Made by a program: the position numbers and the translations under genes. Below, one piece after another: positions 33,864-41,195 of a DNA stretch of 64,000 nucleotides. The notes beneath the pieces are model-generated. The model ran no database searches and was not told the origin of the DNA. It saw only the letters and a program-made list of their open reading frames with translations. The DNA comes from Oryzobacter telluris (GTDB lineage Bacteria > Actinomycetota > Actinomycetes > Actinomycetales > Dermatophilaceae): NCBI RefSeq assembly GCF_043099285.1, contig NZ_CP170723.1, positions 806,001-870,000 on the forward strand, in the 5' to 3' direction. The first letter of the stretch is position 1. Every line of letters starts with the position of its first letter.

Positions 33864-34562
33864 GTGACCGACCTCATCGACACCACGGAGATGTACCTGC
33901 GCACCATCTTCGAGCTCGAGGAGGAGGGCATCACCCCCCTGCGCGCCCGCATCGCCGAGCGCCTGGGCCACTCCGGGCCCACGGTCTCCCAGACCGTCGG
34001 GCGGATGGAGCGCGACGGTCTGCTGCACGTCGCCGGCGACCGCCACCTCGAGCTCACCGACCACGGCCGCCTGCTCGCCACCCGCGTCATGCGCAAGCAC
34101 CGCATCGCCGAGCGGCTCCTCGTCGACGTCATCGGCCTCGAGTGGGAGTTCGTCCACGACGAGGCCTGCCGTTGGGAGCACGTGATGTCCGAGCGGGTCG
34201 AGCGCAAGATCCTCGAGATCCTCCCCGACCACGCCCTCTCGCCCTACGGCAACCCGATCCCCGGGCTCGAGGAGCTGGGCGACCTCGGCGAGCGCATCGA
34301 CTTCCGCCTCGGCCTCACCACCCTCGACGAGGTCGCCACCGACCAGCTCGCCACCGTCGTCGTCCGCCGCATCGGCGAGCCGGTGCAGGTCGACGGCGAG
34401 GCCCTGGGCCTGCTCACCGCCGCCGGCCTGATGCCCGGCCAGCCGGCCCGCGTGCGCCGCGACGGCACACGCGTGGTCGCCTTCCGCGACGGCGCCGAGG
34501 AGTCCACCGGCGTCTCGCTGCCCAGCGACATCGCCTCGCACGTCTTCGTCCAGGCGACCTGA
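33864..34562 (+). CDS. ideR: IdeR/DtxR-family iron-dependent repressor
   Basis: The 232-residue protein has an N-terminal winged helix (recognition helix SGPTVSQTVGRMERDGL), a dimerisation domain and a C-terminal SH3-like domain. Every metal ligand of DtxR sits at its canonical number: Met10, His79, Glu83, His98, Cys102, Glu105 and His106. It should bind ferrous iron and repress iron-uptake genes. I saw no convincing 19-bp iron box inside the window. The GTG at 33864 appears leaderless. Confidence 0.93.
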   Translation: MTDLIDTTEMYLRTIFELEEEGITPLRARIAERLGHSGPTVSQTVGRMERDGLLHVAGDRHLELTDHGRLLATRVMRKHRIAERLLVDVIGLEWEFVHDEACRWEHVMSERVERKILEILPDHALSPYGNPIPGLEELGDLGERIDFRLGLTTLDEVATDQLATVVVRRIGEPVQVDGEALGLLTAAGLMPGQPARVRRDGTRVVAFRDGAEESTGVSLPSDIASHVFVQAT

Positions 34563-34684
34563 CGCCCCGGGCGTGACCTGAGAGAACCCACAGGCAGCCA
34601 GCCCGGACGACGAATCCGCAGGTCAGCGCCCTGCGGCCGCGAAACACCCCCCCGGCGGGGCCTTCGACACGCGTCTCACTGCCC

Positions 34685-34725
34685 GTTACCGGAATGTGAC
34701 TCTCCGCGGGTCCGTGGCCTACGGT
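34685..34725 (+). promoter_or_regulatory. Promoter with MtrA-like box (first cell-wall hydrolase)
   Basis: GTTACCGGAATGTGAC (34685-34700) is followed 19 bp later by TACGGT (34720-34725). The same architecture precedes the NlpC/P60 gene. GTTAC-type direct repeats are the known target style of MtrA, a regulator of peptidoglycan hydrolases in actinobacteria; that assignment is an inference. Confidence 0.5.
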
Positions 34726-34764
34726 GGTCGGAGATCAGTACCCGCCCCGGAAGGCAACTCACCC

Positions 34765-35535
34765 GTGACACGTCATCGTGCCCCCGGTCGACGCCGCGCT
34801 CCAGGTGCAGTACGTCGTCTCCCTGACGGCTTCTCGCGCCTCAGCGCGTCGTGGGCCGTCAAGTCCGTCGCCAGCCTGTGCGTCGTCGGCGGAGCAGCCG
34901 CCGCGCTCGCCCTGCCCGTCGGTGCCGAGCCCGGCGCAGCAGCGCTGAGCCTGCCCGTCGCCACGACCTCCGCGGTCGAGGGACGTGCCGCCGGCCTCGC
35001 CGCCTCGCGCTCCGCCGCCCGCGCCGCGCAGGCCCCCCAGCCGGCCGTCTCGGCCCCCGCCGACGCCGCGCCCGCCGCCCCCGACCAGGTCGGGATCTTC
35101 GGCGTCAAGGCCGTCGCGAAGCCCAAGCCGAAGCCCAAGGCCACGGCGACCGAGTCCGCCTCGTCGGGTGGCGACACCTCCGCCCCCAAGGTCACCGGCA
35201 TCTCGGCCAAGTGCAGCGGTCTGGGCCTCACCAACCGCGCGGCCATCCTGTGCACCGCGGTCCAGAAGAAGTTCGGCCTCGCGTCGATCGGTGGCTACCG
35301 GCCCAACGCCGGCGAGCACAGCACCGGCCAGGCCGTCGACTTCATGACGGGCGGCTCCAGCTCCACCGGTGACGCCGTCGCCGCGTTCGTCCTGGCCAAC
35401 GCCAGCACCTACAACGTCAAGTACGTCATCTGGCAGCAGCGCTACCGCGAGCCCGGCGGCTCGTGGGAGATGATGGAGGACCGTGGCTCGCCCACCGCGA
35501 ACCACATGGACCACGTCCACGTCACCGTCAACTGA
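34765..35535 (+). CDS. Secreted M15-like (ARB-07466-type) cell-wall hydrolase
   Basis: The 256-residue exported protein has a basic N-terminus (TRHRAPGRRR) and a signal/TM segment (KSVASLCVVGGAAAALALP). A long Ala/Pro-rich linker contains AVAKPKPKPK, and the C-terminal domain spans about 150-256. That domain has GGYRPNAGEHSTGQAVDFM and ends NHMDHVHVTVN. The H-S-T-G-x-A-x-D and H-V-H elements resemble zinc ligands of M15-type peptidases, so a peptidoglycan peptidase is likely. The GTG at 34765 follows GGAAGG by 10 nt. Its linker and N-terminus resemble those of the next gene. Confidence 0.82.
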   Translation: MTRHRAPGRRRAPGAVRRLPDGFSRLSASWAVKSVASLCVVGGAAAALALPVGAEPGAAALSLPVATTSAVEGRAAGLAASRSAARAAQAPQPAVSAPADAAPAAPDQVGIFGVKAVAKPKPKPKATATESASSGGDTSAPKVTGISAKCSGLGLTNRAAILCTAVQKKFGLASIGGYRPNAGEHSTGQAVDFMTGGSSSTGDAVAAFVLANASTYNVKYVIWQQRYREPGGSWEMMEDRGSPTANHMDHVHVTVN

Positions 35536-35561
35536 CGTCCGGCGCCTCGAGCGCTCATAGC

Positions 35562-35598
35562 CGAAGGGCCCCCACCGCGCGCGGTGAGGGGCCCTTCG
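35562..35598 (+). terminator. Terminator between the two hydrolase genes
   Basis: CGAAGGGCCCC and GGGGCCCTTCG arms continue through CACCGC/GCGGTG with a single bulge, giving a very strong stem 26 nt after the first hydrolase stop. The genes are therefore transcribed separately. Confidence 0.85.
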
Positions 35599-35608
35599 TC
35601 GATTCACA

Positions 35609-35648
35609 GTTACCGATTTGTGACATTGGGGCGGGTGCGTGTTACGTT
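35609..35648 (+). promoter_or_regulatory. Promoter with MtrA-like box (NlpC/P60 gene)
   Basis: GTTACCGATTTGTGAC (35609-35624) is followed 18 bp later by TACGTT (35643-35648), with another GTTAC at 35641. The predicted RNA starts just before the riboswitch. Confidence 0.55.
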
Positions 35649-35673
35649 CGAAGAACCTCCCTCCCCCGAGGAA

Positions 35674-35872
35674 GGTCCTCGTGCCGGATCGCCGAATCCT
35701 GCCTCCGCGCAACGAGGTCGAACGCACCGCCTGGCAGGGGCGGGGGAACCACCGATTCACGGGGCACGGCAGCCAGCCGAGCTCCTCGGGGTGAAGCCGG
35801 ACGCGGCAGGACCGCGCCGGCCGGGCAACCTCAGCCCGAACCCGACAGCTCACCCCGTAGGCGCTGAGAGGT
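35674..35872 (+). promoter_or_regulatory. c-di-AMP riboswitch (ydaO/yuaA class)
   Basis: The leader holds the conserved blocks of the ydaO class in order: GATCGCCGAATCCTGCC (from 35687), GGCAGGGGCGGGGGAACCA, a GGGGTGAAGCC block, CCGGGCAACCTC, and CCCGAACCCGACAGCTCACC near the 3' end. These match actinobacterial examples upstream of rpf and NlpC/P60 genes. c-di-AMP normally turns such genes off. The last bases of the element contain GAGAGG, which is also the ribosome-binding site, so translational control is possible. The boundaries are approximate. Confidence 0.9.
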
Positions 35873-35879
35873 CCACACC

Positions 35880-36632
35880 GTGTCCAACGACTCCCGCGTG
35901 GGGCGGCATCGTGCTGCCACGCGCTACAGCCCCGTCCTCGAGCTGACGACGATCGCCCGCTCCGCCGGCCAGACCGGCGTCAAGGCGTCCGCCTTCCTCG
36001 CCGCCTCCGGCGGCCTCGTTGCCACCTTCGCGCTCCCGGCCTCCGCGGCCGCCCACCAGCCGACGCAGACCGCGCACGTCGCCGCCCCGGCGCGCGCCGC
36101 CGTGGCGCTCACCCCGGCCGTCGTCGCCCCGGCCGCCGAGGCGCCCGTGGCCACCCCCGGCGTCGGTGTCTCCGGCGTCACGGCCGTCGCGAAGCCCAAG
36201 CCCAAGCCCCGCGCGGCCGTCCGCACGGCCATCGCCCAGCGGTCGGCCTCGGGCACCGCGAGCCGCAGCGCGTCGCGCGTGTTCTACACCGGTCCGCAGA
36301 GCTCGAGCGCGATCGTCAACATCGCCCGGCAGTACCTCGGGATCCCGTACAAGTACGGCGGCGACGACCCGTCGGGCTTCGACTGCTCGGGCTTCACCTC
36401 GTACGTGTTCCGCAAGGCCGGCATCTCCATCCCGCGCACCGCGTCGGCGCAGCAGGACGCCGCCCGCCCGGTGAGCGACCCCCAGCCCGGCGACCTCGTG
36501 TTCTTCGGCTCCCCGGCCTGGCACGTCGGCATCTACACCGGCCACGGGATGATGATCGACTCCCCGCGCGAGGGGAAGTCGACCTCCGAGCGCCCGATCT
36601 TCGACGGCGTCAGCGGGTACGGCCGCTTCTGA
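35880..36632 (+). CDS. Secreted NlpC/P60 endopeptidase
   Basis: The 250-residue exported protein has a long basic N-terminus and a hydrophobic signal (ASAFLAASGGLVATFALPASAAA). An Ala/Pro linker contains AVAKPKPKPR. The C-terminal NlpC/P60 domain (about 145-250) has catalytic Cys in DPSGFDCSGFTSY and His in AWHVGIYTGHG. It should cleave D-Glu-mDAP-type bonds in peptidoglycan. The GTG at 35880 lies 7 nt after GAGAGG. Expression is predicted to be controlled by c-di-AMP and possibly MtrA, as for RpfA/RipA-type hydrolases. Confidence 0.92.
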   Translation: MSNDSRVGRHRAATRYSPVLELTTIARSAGQTGVKASAFLAASGGLVATFALPASAAAHQPTQTAHVAAPARAAVALTPAVVAPAAEAPVATPGVGVSGVTAVAKPKPKPRAAVRTAIAQRSASGTASRSASRVFYTGPQSSSAIVNIARQYLGIPYKYGGDDPSGFDCSGFTSYVFRKAGISIPRTASAQQDAARPVSDPQPGDLVFFGSPAWHVGIYTGHGMMIDSPREGKSTSERPIFDGVSGYGRF

Positions 36633-36653
36633 GCCACCCCCTCAGCGCACGAC

Positions 36654-36688
36654 ACGGCGCCCCGGACCCCAGCGGCCCGGGGCGCCGT
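36654..36688. terminator. Bidirectional terminator after the NlpC/P60 gene
   Basis: ACGGCGCCCCGG (36654-36665) and CCGGGGCGCCGT (36677-36688) form a perfect 12-bp stem between the convergent NlpC/P60 and macro-domain genes. Confidence 0.85.
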
Positions 36689-36705
36689 CCGTCGTCTCCC
36701 GTCGC

Positions 36706-37236
36706 TCAGCGCCCGTGGTGGGCGAGCGCGGCGGTGAAGGCGTCGAGCAGGGGCGTCGAGAACAGGACGAACCGCACGAGGTCGATCCCCGGGGCGGCGT
36801 CGGTGTCGGCGAGGACCGTGGCCACCGCCACCTCGGCGACGTCCGCGGCCGCCCAGCCGTAGGCCCCGGCGCTGACCGCCGGGAACGCCACCGAGCGGGC
36901 CCCGACCTCCCGGGCCACGGCCAGGCTGCTCACGAAGCACGACGCCAGCAGGGCCGGGTCGGTCTGGCCGCGGTTGCGGTTCGGACCGACGGTGTGGATG
37001 ACGAAGCGCGCTGCGAGCGCCCCGCCGCCGGTCGCGACCGCGTCGCCGACGGCGAGGCCGTCCCGGTGCGTCGTGCGGCGCAGCCGCCGGCACTGCTCGA
37101 GGAGCGCCGGCCCCGCGGCCGCGTGCAGGGCCCCGTCGACACCGCCGCCGCCGAGCAGCGTGGAGTTGGCGGCGTTGACCACGGCGTCGACGTCCTGCCT
37201 CGTGAGGTCGCCGCGGACCGCCTCGATGGTCGTCAT
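36706..37236 (-). CDS. Macro-domain protein (O-acetyl-ADP-ribose deacetylase-like)
   Basis: The 176-residue protein is a single macro domain. It has VNAANSTLLGGGGVDGALH (ribose and catalytic loop), GDAVATGGGALAARFVIHTVGP and the phosphate-binding loop FPAVSAGAYGWA. It closely fits the YmdB/MacroD type that deacetylates O-acetyl-ADP-ribose or removes ADP-ribose from acidic residues. The ATG at 37236 has TACGCT 6 nt upstream (leaderless-type). Confidence 0.93.
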   Translation of the reverse strand: MTTIEAVRGDLTRQDVDAVVNAANSTLLGGGGVDGALHAAAGPALLEQCRRLRRTTHRDGLAVGDAVATGGGALAARFVIHTVGPNRNRGQTDPALLASCFVSSLAVAREVGARSVAFPAVSAGAYGWAAADVAEVAVATVLADTDAAPGIDLVRFVLFSTPLLDAFTAALAHHGR

Positions 37237-37242
37237 CCCGGC

Positions 37243-37248
37243 AGCGTA
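37243..37248 (-). promoter_or_regulatory. Predicted -10 element of a leaderless transcript (macro-domain gene)
   Basis: On the minus strand TACGCT is followed by 6 nt and the ATG at 37236. Confidence 0.5.
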
Positions 37249-37386
37249 GGAGCCGACGAGGGGTGGAGGGGGCCCAGCCGTTCGGCCACGTCGGCCCCGT
37301 TCACCCCACCTGCACCTGCGAGCATCGCCATACTGGTGCTGCAGGGGCGTCGGTGGTGTCCGCAGTCGGAGAGGCGCTCAAATCCC

Positions 37387-40300
37387 GTGGTCGGCAGAAC
37401 AGCGGCATTCGCCGTGGCCTACGCGCTCGCGATATTCGTGGGGCGGCTCACCGTGCTGCCCGAGACCGGTCTGGCCCTGTTCTGGCCGGCCGCCGGTGTC
37501 GGGGTCGCGTGGGCGATGTTCGCGACCTCGAAGCGCGAGCTCGTGCCGATCGGGGTCCTCGTCTGGGTCATGTCCGCCACGGGCATGGCGCTCACCGGCA
37601 CCCCCCTCGACGTCGCCCTCGTCATCGGCGTCGCCAACGTCGTCTCGGCGGTGGGCACCGCGCGCCTCTACACCTGGCTCACCGACCGCTACGGCACCGT
37701 GCCGGCCACGTGGACGAGCACGGCGTCCCCGCCACTGCGCCGCCTGGGCGACGTCGTGCGCTTCCTCGTCGCCGCCGGCGCGGCCGTCGCCGCGAGCTCG
37801 CTGGTCGGCATGCTCGCCCTCCTCCTCGGCGACATCCCCGTCAGTGGCCAGACGGGCCTGAGCTGGATCCTGCGCAACGGCGCAGCCGTGGTCGTCATCG
37901 CGGGCACCGCGCTGGCGATGCGCGGCGCCCGCGGCCTGGTGACCCGGCGGCACGTCGCCGAGGCGCTGCCCGTGCTCGTCACGGGGCTGTGCGTGCTCTG
38001 GCTCGTCTTCGGGCCCGGTCGCACGGTGTCGCTGTCGTTCCTGCCCCTGGCCGTCCTCGTCTGGGGCGGCCTGCGCCTGCCGGTGCCGCTCGCGGCCCTG
38101 CAGGGGGCGGTCACCGCCCTGGTCACGCTCGTCCTCGTCCTGGCCACCCCGGGCGGCCCCTTCGGCGACGTCGGCGACATCAGCGGCCAGGCCCTGACCC
38201 TGCAGGCCTTCATGATGCTCGCCACCGTGCTCACCCTCGTGCTCTCCACGGTGCAGTGGGAGCGCGACCGGCTCGTCGAGGACGTCGCCGCCGCCGGTCG
38301 CACCGCGCGCCGCCAGGCCGAGGACCTGCGCGTCATCACCGAGACCATCCCCGACGCGCTCATCGTCATGGACTCCGACGGTGCCGTGGTCCTGCACAAC
38401 AACGCCGCACTCCGGTGGCTGGCCGTGACCCGCGACGACGAGACCGGCCGCCTCGACGCCTACGTCGCGCCGCCCCGCCGCCGCTCCGACGGCCACCTCC
38501 TGCCGGCCGAGGAGCGTCCCTCGCTGCTCGCGCTCGCCGGCGAGAACGTGCGCGGGCTCGTCGTGGAGGCCGACGACCTCGTCACGGGGCAGCCGCGCCT
38601 GGTGTCGGTGGATGCCGCGCCGCTCCTCGACAGCGTGACCGACGTCCCCGACCGCGCCCTGCTCGTCCTGCGCGACGTCACCGACGAGCACCGCCGCCTC
38701 GACGACGTCGAGGCCGCCCACGCCCGCTCCGAGCGGCTCATCGCCGACGCCCCGCACGGCGTGGCCGTGCTCGACATGGCCGGGATCGTCCTGCAGGCCA
38801 ACGAGTCCCTCGCGGCCCTCGCCGGGCGCACGGTCGAGGAGGTCGTGGGCCACCCCCTCGACGAGCTCGCGCCCGACAACCGCGGCGAGATCGGCCTGCA
38901 CCTGCGCCGCGTCAAGGCCCACCCGGGCTCGCGCGTCGTCGGCGAGTGGACCATCCCGGGCTCCGGCCACGAGGACGTCCACGTCGCGCTGACCAGCCGG
39001 GTCATCTCCTCGCAGGACGGCGGCGACGCCGTCATCCTGCTCAACGTCGTCGACCTGTCCGAGCGGCGCCGCTACGAGCAGAAGCTCGCGCACCTCGCCG
39101 ACCACGACGTCCTCACCGGGCTGCCCAACCGGCGCCGGTTCGACGTCGCCCTCGAGGAGCACCTCGACCGGTGTGCCCGCAGCGGCCCCCGAGGCGCCCT
39201 GCTCCTCATGGACCTCGACCACTTCAAGGAGGTCAACGACACCCGCGGGCACGACGCCGGTGACGAGCTCATCGTCTCGGTCGCGGCCGTCCTGCGCGGG
39301 TCGCTGCGCGAGTCCGACCTCGTGGCCCGTCTCGGCGGCGACGAGTTCGCGATCCTCCTGCCCGACGCCGACCGCTCGGGCGCCGCCCAGGTGGCCGACT
39401 CCATCGTCGAGCGGGTGCGCGACAACAGCCGCACGATGGAGGGCGTCAACCGCCGCGTCACCGCCAGTGTCGGGGTGGTCACCTTCGCGGCCGCCCAGGA
39501 GCGCAACATCGACGTCCTCGCGCTCGCCGACATGCTCATGTACGACGCCAAGGACGCCGGCCGCGACCGCTGGGCGGTGCTCGACGAGAGCATGGCCATC
39601 CAGCCCCGCTCCGGCGCCCGGATGGAGTGGAAGACCCGCATCGAGGCCGCCCTGGAGAACGACGCCTTCGAGCTGTTCCTCCAGCCGCTGCTCCACCTCG
39701 ACACCGGCAAGGTCACCGGCTGCGAGGCGCTCATCCGCCTCGTCGACCGCGACGAGCCCGTCTCGCCCGGCGCCTTCATCGGCGTCGCGGAGCGCAACGG
39801 CCTCGCCCCGCAGATCGACGCCTGGGTGGTCCGCAACGCCGTCGACATGCTCGCCCGGCTGCTCAAGGTCGACCCCGACATGCGTCTGGGCATCAACCTG
39901 TCGGCGCACTCCATCGGCAACCCCTCGATCTCGCTCACCCTCGAGCGCCTGCTGCGCGAGCGCGGCGTCGACGCGAGCCGCCTCGTCGTCGAGGTCACCG
40001 AGACCGCCGCCGTGTCGGACGTGCGCGCGGCCCGCCGCTTCGCCGAGCCGCTGCGGGCGCTCGGGGTCGAGTTCGCCCTGGACGACTTCGGGGCCGGGTA
40101 CGGCTCCTTCTACCAGCTCAAGCACCTGTCGTTCGACTCGATCAAGATCGACGGCGAGTTCGTCAAGGGCGCCCACGAGTCGGCGGTCGACCGCGCCATC
40201 CTGCGCTCGGTCATCGGCATCGCCCGCTCCCTCGGCAAGCGCACCGTGGCCGAGTTCGTCTCGGACGAGGGCGCGCTCAGCGTCGTGCGCGAGCTGGGCG

Positions 40301-40449
40301 TCGACTTCGCGCAGGGCTACCTCATCGGCGAGCCGCTGCCGTTCGAGAAGTTCGTCGCCACCCACCTCATGGGCGAGACCGCCGTGTGGCTCGGCCTCCC
40401 GGCGGTCGAGGACGACGGCCGCCCCCACCCCGCGCTGACGCTGGGCTGA
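37387..40449 (+). CDS. MASE1-PAS-PAS-GGDEF-EAL cyclic-di-GMP enzyme
   Basis: The 1020-residue protein has a MASE1 sensor of about eight TMs (residues 5-290) and two PAS domains (about 315-440, 450-565). The GGDEF domain has an intact LGGDEF at about 650, and the EAL domain starts near 745. The EAL active site looks complete: EAL at about 780, NLSAHS, VTETAAVSD, DDFGAGYGSFYQL, KIDGEFV and FAQGYL. Both synthesis and hydrolysis of c-di-GMP are therefore possible. No RxxD-type inhibitory site was identified with confidence. The start is uncertain; the GTG at 37387 has GGAGAGG 12 nt upstream and lies just before TM1. Confidence 0.92.
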   Translation: MVGRTAAFAVAYALAIFVGRLTVLPETGLALFWPAAGVGVAWAMFATSKRELVPIGVLVWVMSATGMALTGTPLDVALVIGVANVVSAVGTARLYTWLTDRYGTVPATWTSTASPPLRRLGDVVRFLVAAGAAVAASSLVGMLALLLGDIPVSGQTGLSWILRNGAAVVVIAGTALAMRGARGLVTRRHVAEALPVLVTGLCVLWLVFGPGRTVSLSFLPLAVLVWGGLRLPVPLAALQGAVTALVTLVLVLATPGGPFGDVGDISGQALTLQAFMMLATVLTLVLSTVQWERDRLVEDVAAAGRTARRQAEDLRVITETIPDALIVMDSDGAVVLHNNAALRWLAVTRDDETGRLDAYVAPPRRRSDGHLLPAEERPSLLALAGENVRGLVVEADDLVTGQPRLVSVDAAPLLDSVTDVPDRALLVLRDVTDEHRRLDDVEAAHARSERLIADAPHGVAVLDMAGIVLQANESLAALAGRTVEEVVGHPLDELAPDNRGEIGLHLRRVKAHPGSRVVGEWTIPGSGHEDVHVALTSRVISSQDGGDAVILLNVVDLSERRRYEQKLAHLADHDVLTGLPNRRRFDVALEEHLDRCARSGPRGALLLMDLDHFKEVNDTRGHDAGDELIVSVAAVLRGSLRESDLVARLGGDEFAILLPDADRSGAAQVADSIVERVRDNSRTMEGVNRRVTASVGVVTFAAAQERNIDVLALADMLMYDAKDAGRDRWAVLDESMAIQPRSGARMEWKTRIEAALENDAFELFLQPLLHLDTGKVTGCEALIRLVDRDEPVSPGAFIGVAERNGLAPQIDAWVVRNAVDMLARLLKVDPDMRLGINLSAHSIGNPSISLTLERLLRERGVDASRLVVEVTETAAVSDVRAARRFAEPLRALGVEFALDDFGAGYGSFYQLKHLSFDSIKIDGEFVKGAHESAVDRAILRSVIGIARSLGKRTVAEFVSDEGALSVVRELGVDFAQGYLIGEPLPFEKFVATHLMGETAVWLGLPAVEDDGRPHPALTLG

Positions 40450-40500
40450 GGACGCCCGCGGTCGCGGCCGTGACCTTGGACGACGCCGGAGCCGCGGCTC

Positions 40501-40506
40501 TACAGT
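40501..40506 (+). promoter_or_regulatory. Possible -10 element of a leaderless transcript (second response regulator)
   Basis: TACAGT is followed by 5 nt and the GTG at 40512. The spacing is one base shorter than in the other examples. Confidence 0.4.
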
Positions 40507-40511
40507 GAGCC

Positions 40512-41195
40512 GTGGCCAGCTCGGGACACATCCTCGTCGTCGAGGACGACGAGCGCATCGGTTCGACCCTCCTGCGAGCCCTGACGGGCAGCGGGTACGA
40601 CGCCCGGTGGGAACGCACGGGCCGTGACGGGGTCGCCGCGGCCACCCAGCGGCGTCCCGACCTCGTCCTGCTCGACCTCGGCCTCCCCGACGCCGACGGG
40701 CTCGACGTCTGCCGTCGCCTGCACCACGACGACCCCACGCTCGACATCGTCATGATGACGGCCCGCGACCTCGAGCTCGACGTCGTCGTCGGCCTCGACG
40801 CCGGGGCCGTCGACTACGTGACCAAGCCGTTCAAGCTCGCCGAGCTGCTCGCCCGCATCCGGGCCCAGCTGCGCCGGGCCGAGGTCCACGAGCCCGCCAC
40901 GGCCGTGCTCGGCGACCTCACGGTGGACGCGGCGGCGCGGCGGGCCTGGCTCGGGGACGACGAGCTCGAGCTGCGGGCCAAGGAGTTCGACCTCCTCGCG
41001 CGGCTCGTCGCCGACGCGGGCCGCGTCGTCTCGCGCGAGACGCTGATGGACGACGTGTGGGACGAGAACTGGGTGGGCTCGACCAAGACCCTCGACTTCC
41101 ACATCGCGGCCCTGCGGCGCAAGGTCGACGGCGCCGGCGGGGCCAGCCGCATCACCACGCTGCGCGGGGTGGGCTACCGGCTCGAGACGCCGTGA
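40512..41195 (+). CDS. OmpR/PhoB-family response regulator
   Basis: The 227-residue regulator has an acidic pocket EDDE (11-14), phospho-acceptor Asp55 (LVLLDLGLPDADG), YVTKPFKLAELLARI, and a C-terminal winged helix ending ITTLRGVGYRLETP. The helix VGSTKTLDFHIAALRRKV fits DNA recognition. It starts a run of six genes joined by overlaps or short gaps (regulator, kinase, ATPase, two permeases, lipoprotein). It therefore probably controls the exporter. Confidence 0.93.
   Translation: MASSGHILVVEDDERIGSTLLRALTGSGYDARWERTGRDGVAAATQRRPDLVLLDLGLPDADGLDVCRRLHHDDPTLDIVMMTARDLELDVVVGLDAGAVDYVTKPFKLAELLARIRAQLRRAEVHEPATAVLGDLTVDAAARRAWLGDDELELRAKEFDLLARLVADAGRVVSRETLMDDVWDENWVGSTKTLDFHIAALRRKVDGAGGASRITTLRGVGYRLETP

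Noticed and set aside
30927..34541. Minus-strand open frame of over 1200 codons running antisense through the MFS and ideR genes
   Set aside because: Only its last 289 codons (the SDR enzyme, from ATG 31796) are protein-like. The rest is low-complexity Arg/Gly/Asp/His sequence typical of shadows in GC-rich DNA.
34569..34631. Long-range pairing GGGCG-TGACCTG with CAGGTCAGCGCCC after ideR
   Set aside because: The arms are about 38 nt apart with one bulge and no other riboswitch-like features. It could be a weak terminator, but I could not support it.
34563..34764. Possible second c-di-AMP riboswitch upstream of the first hydrolase
   Set aside because: None of the conserved ydaO blocks is present; only the promoter box is shared.
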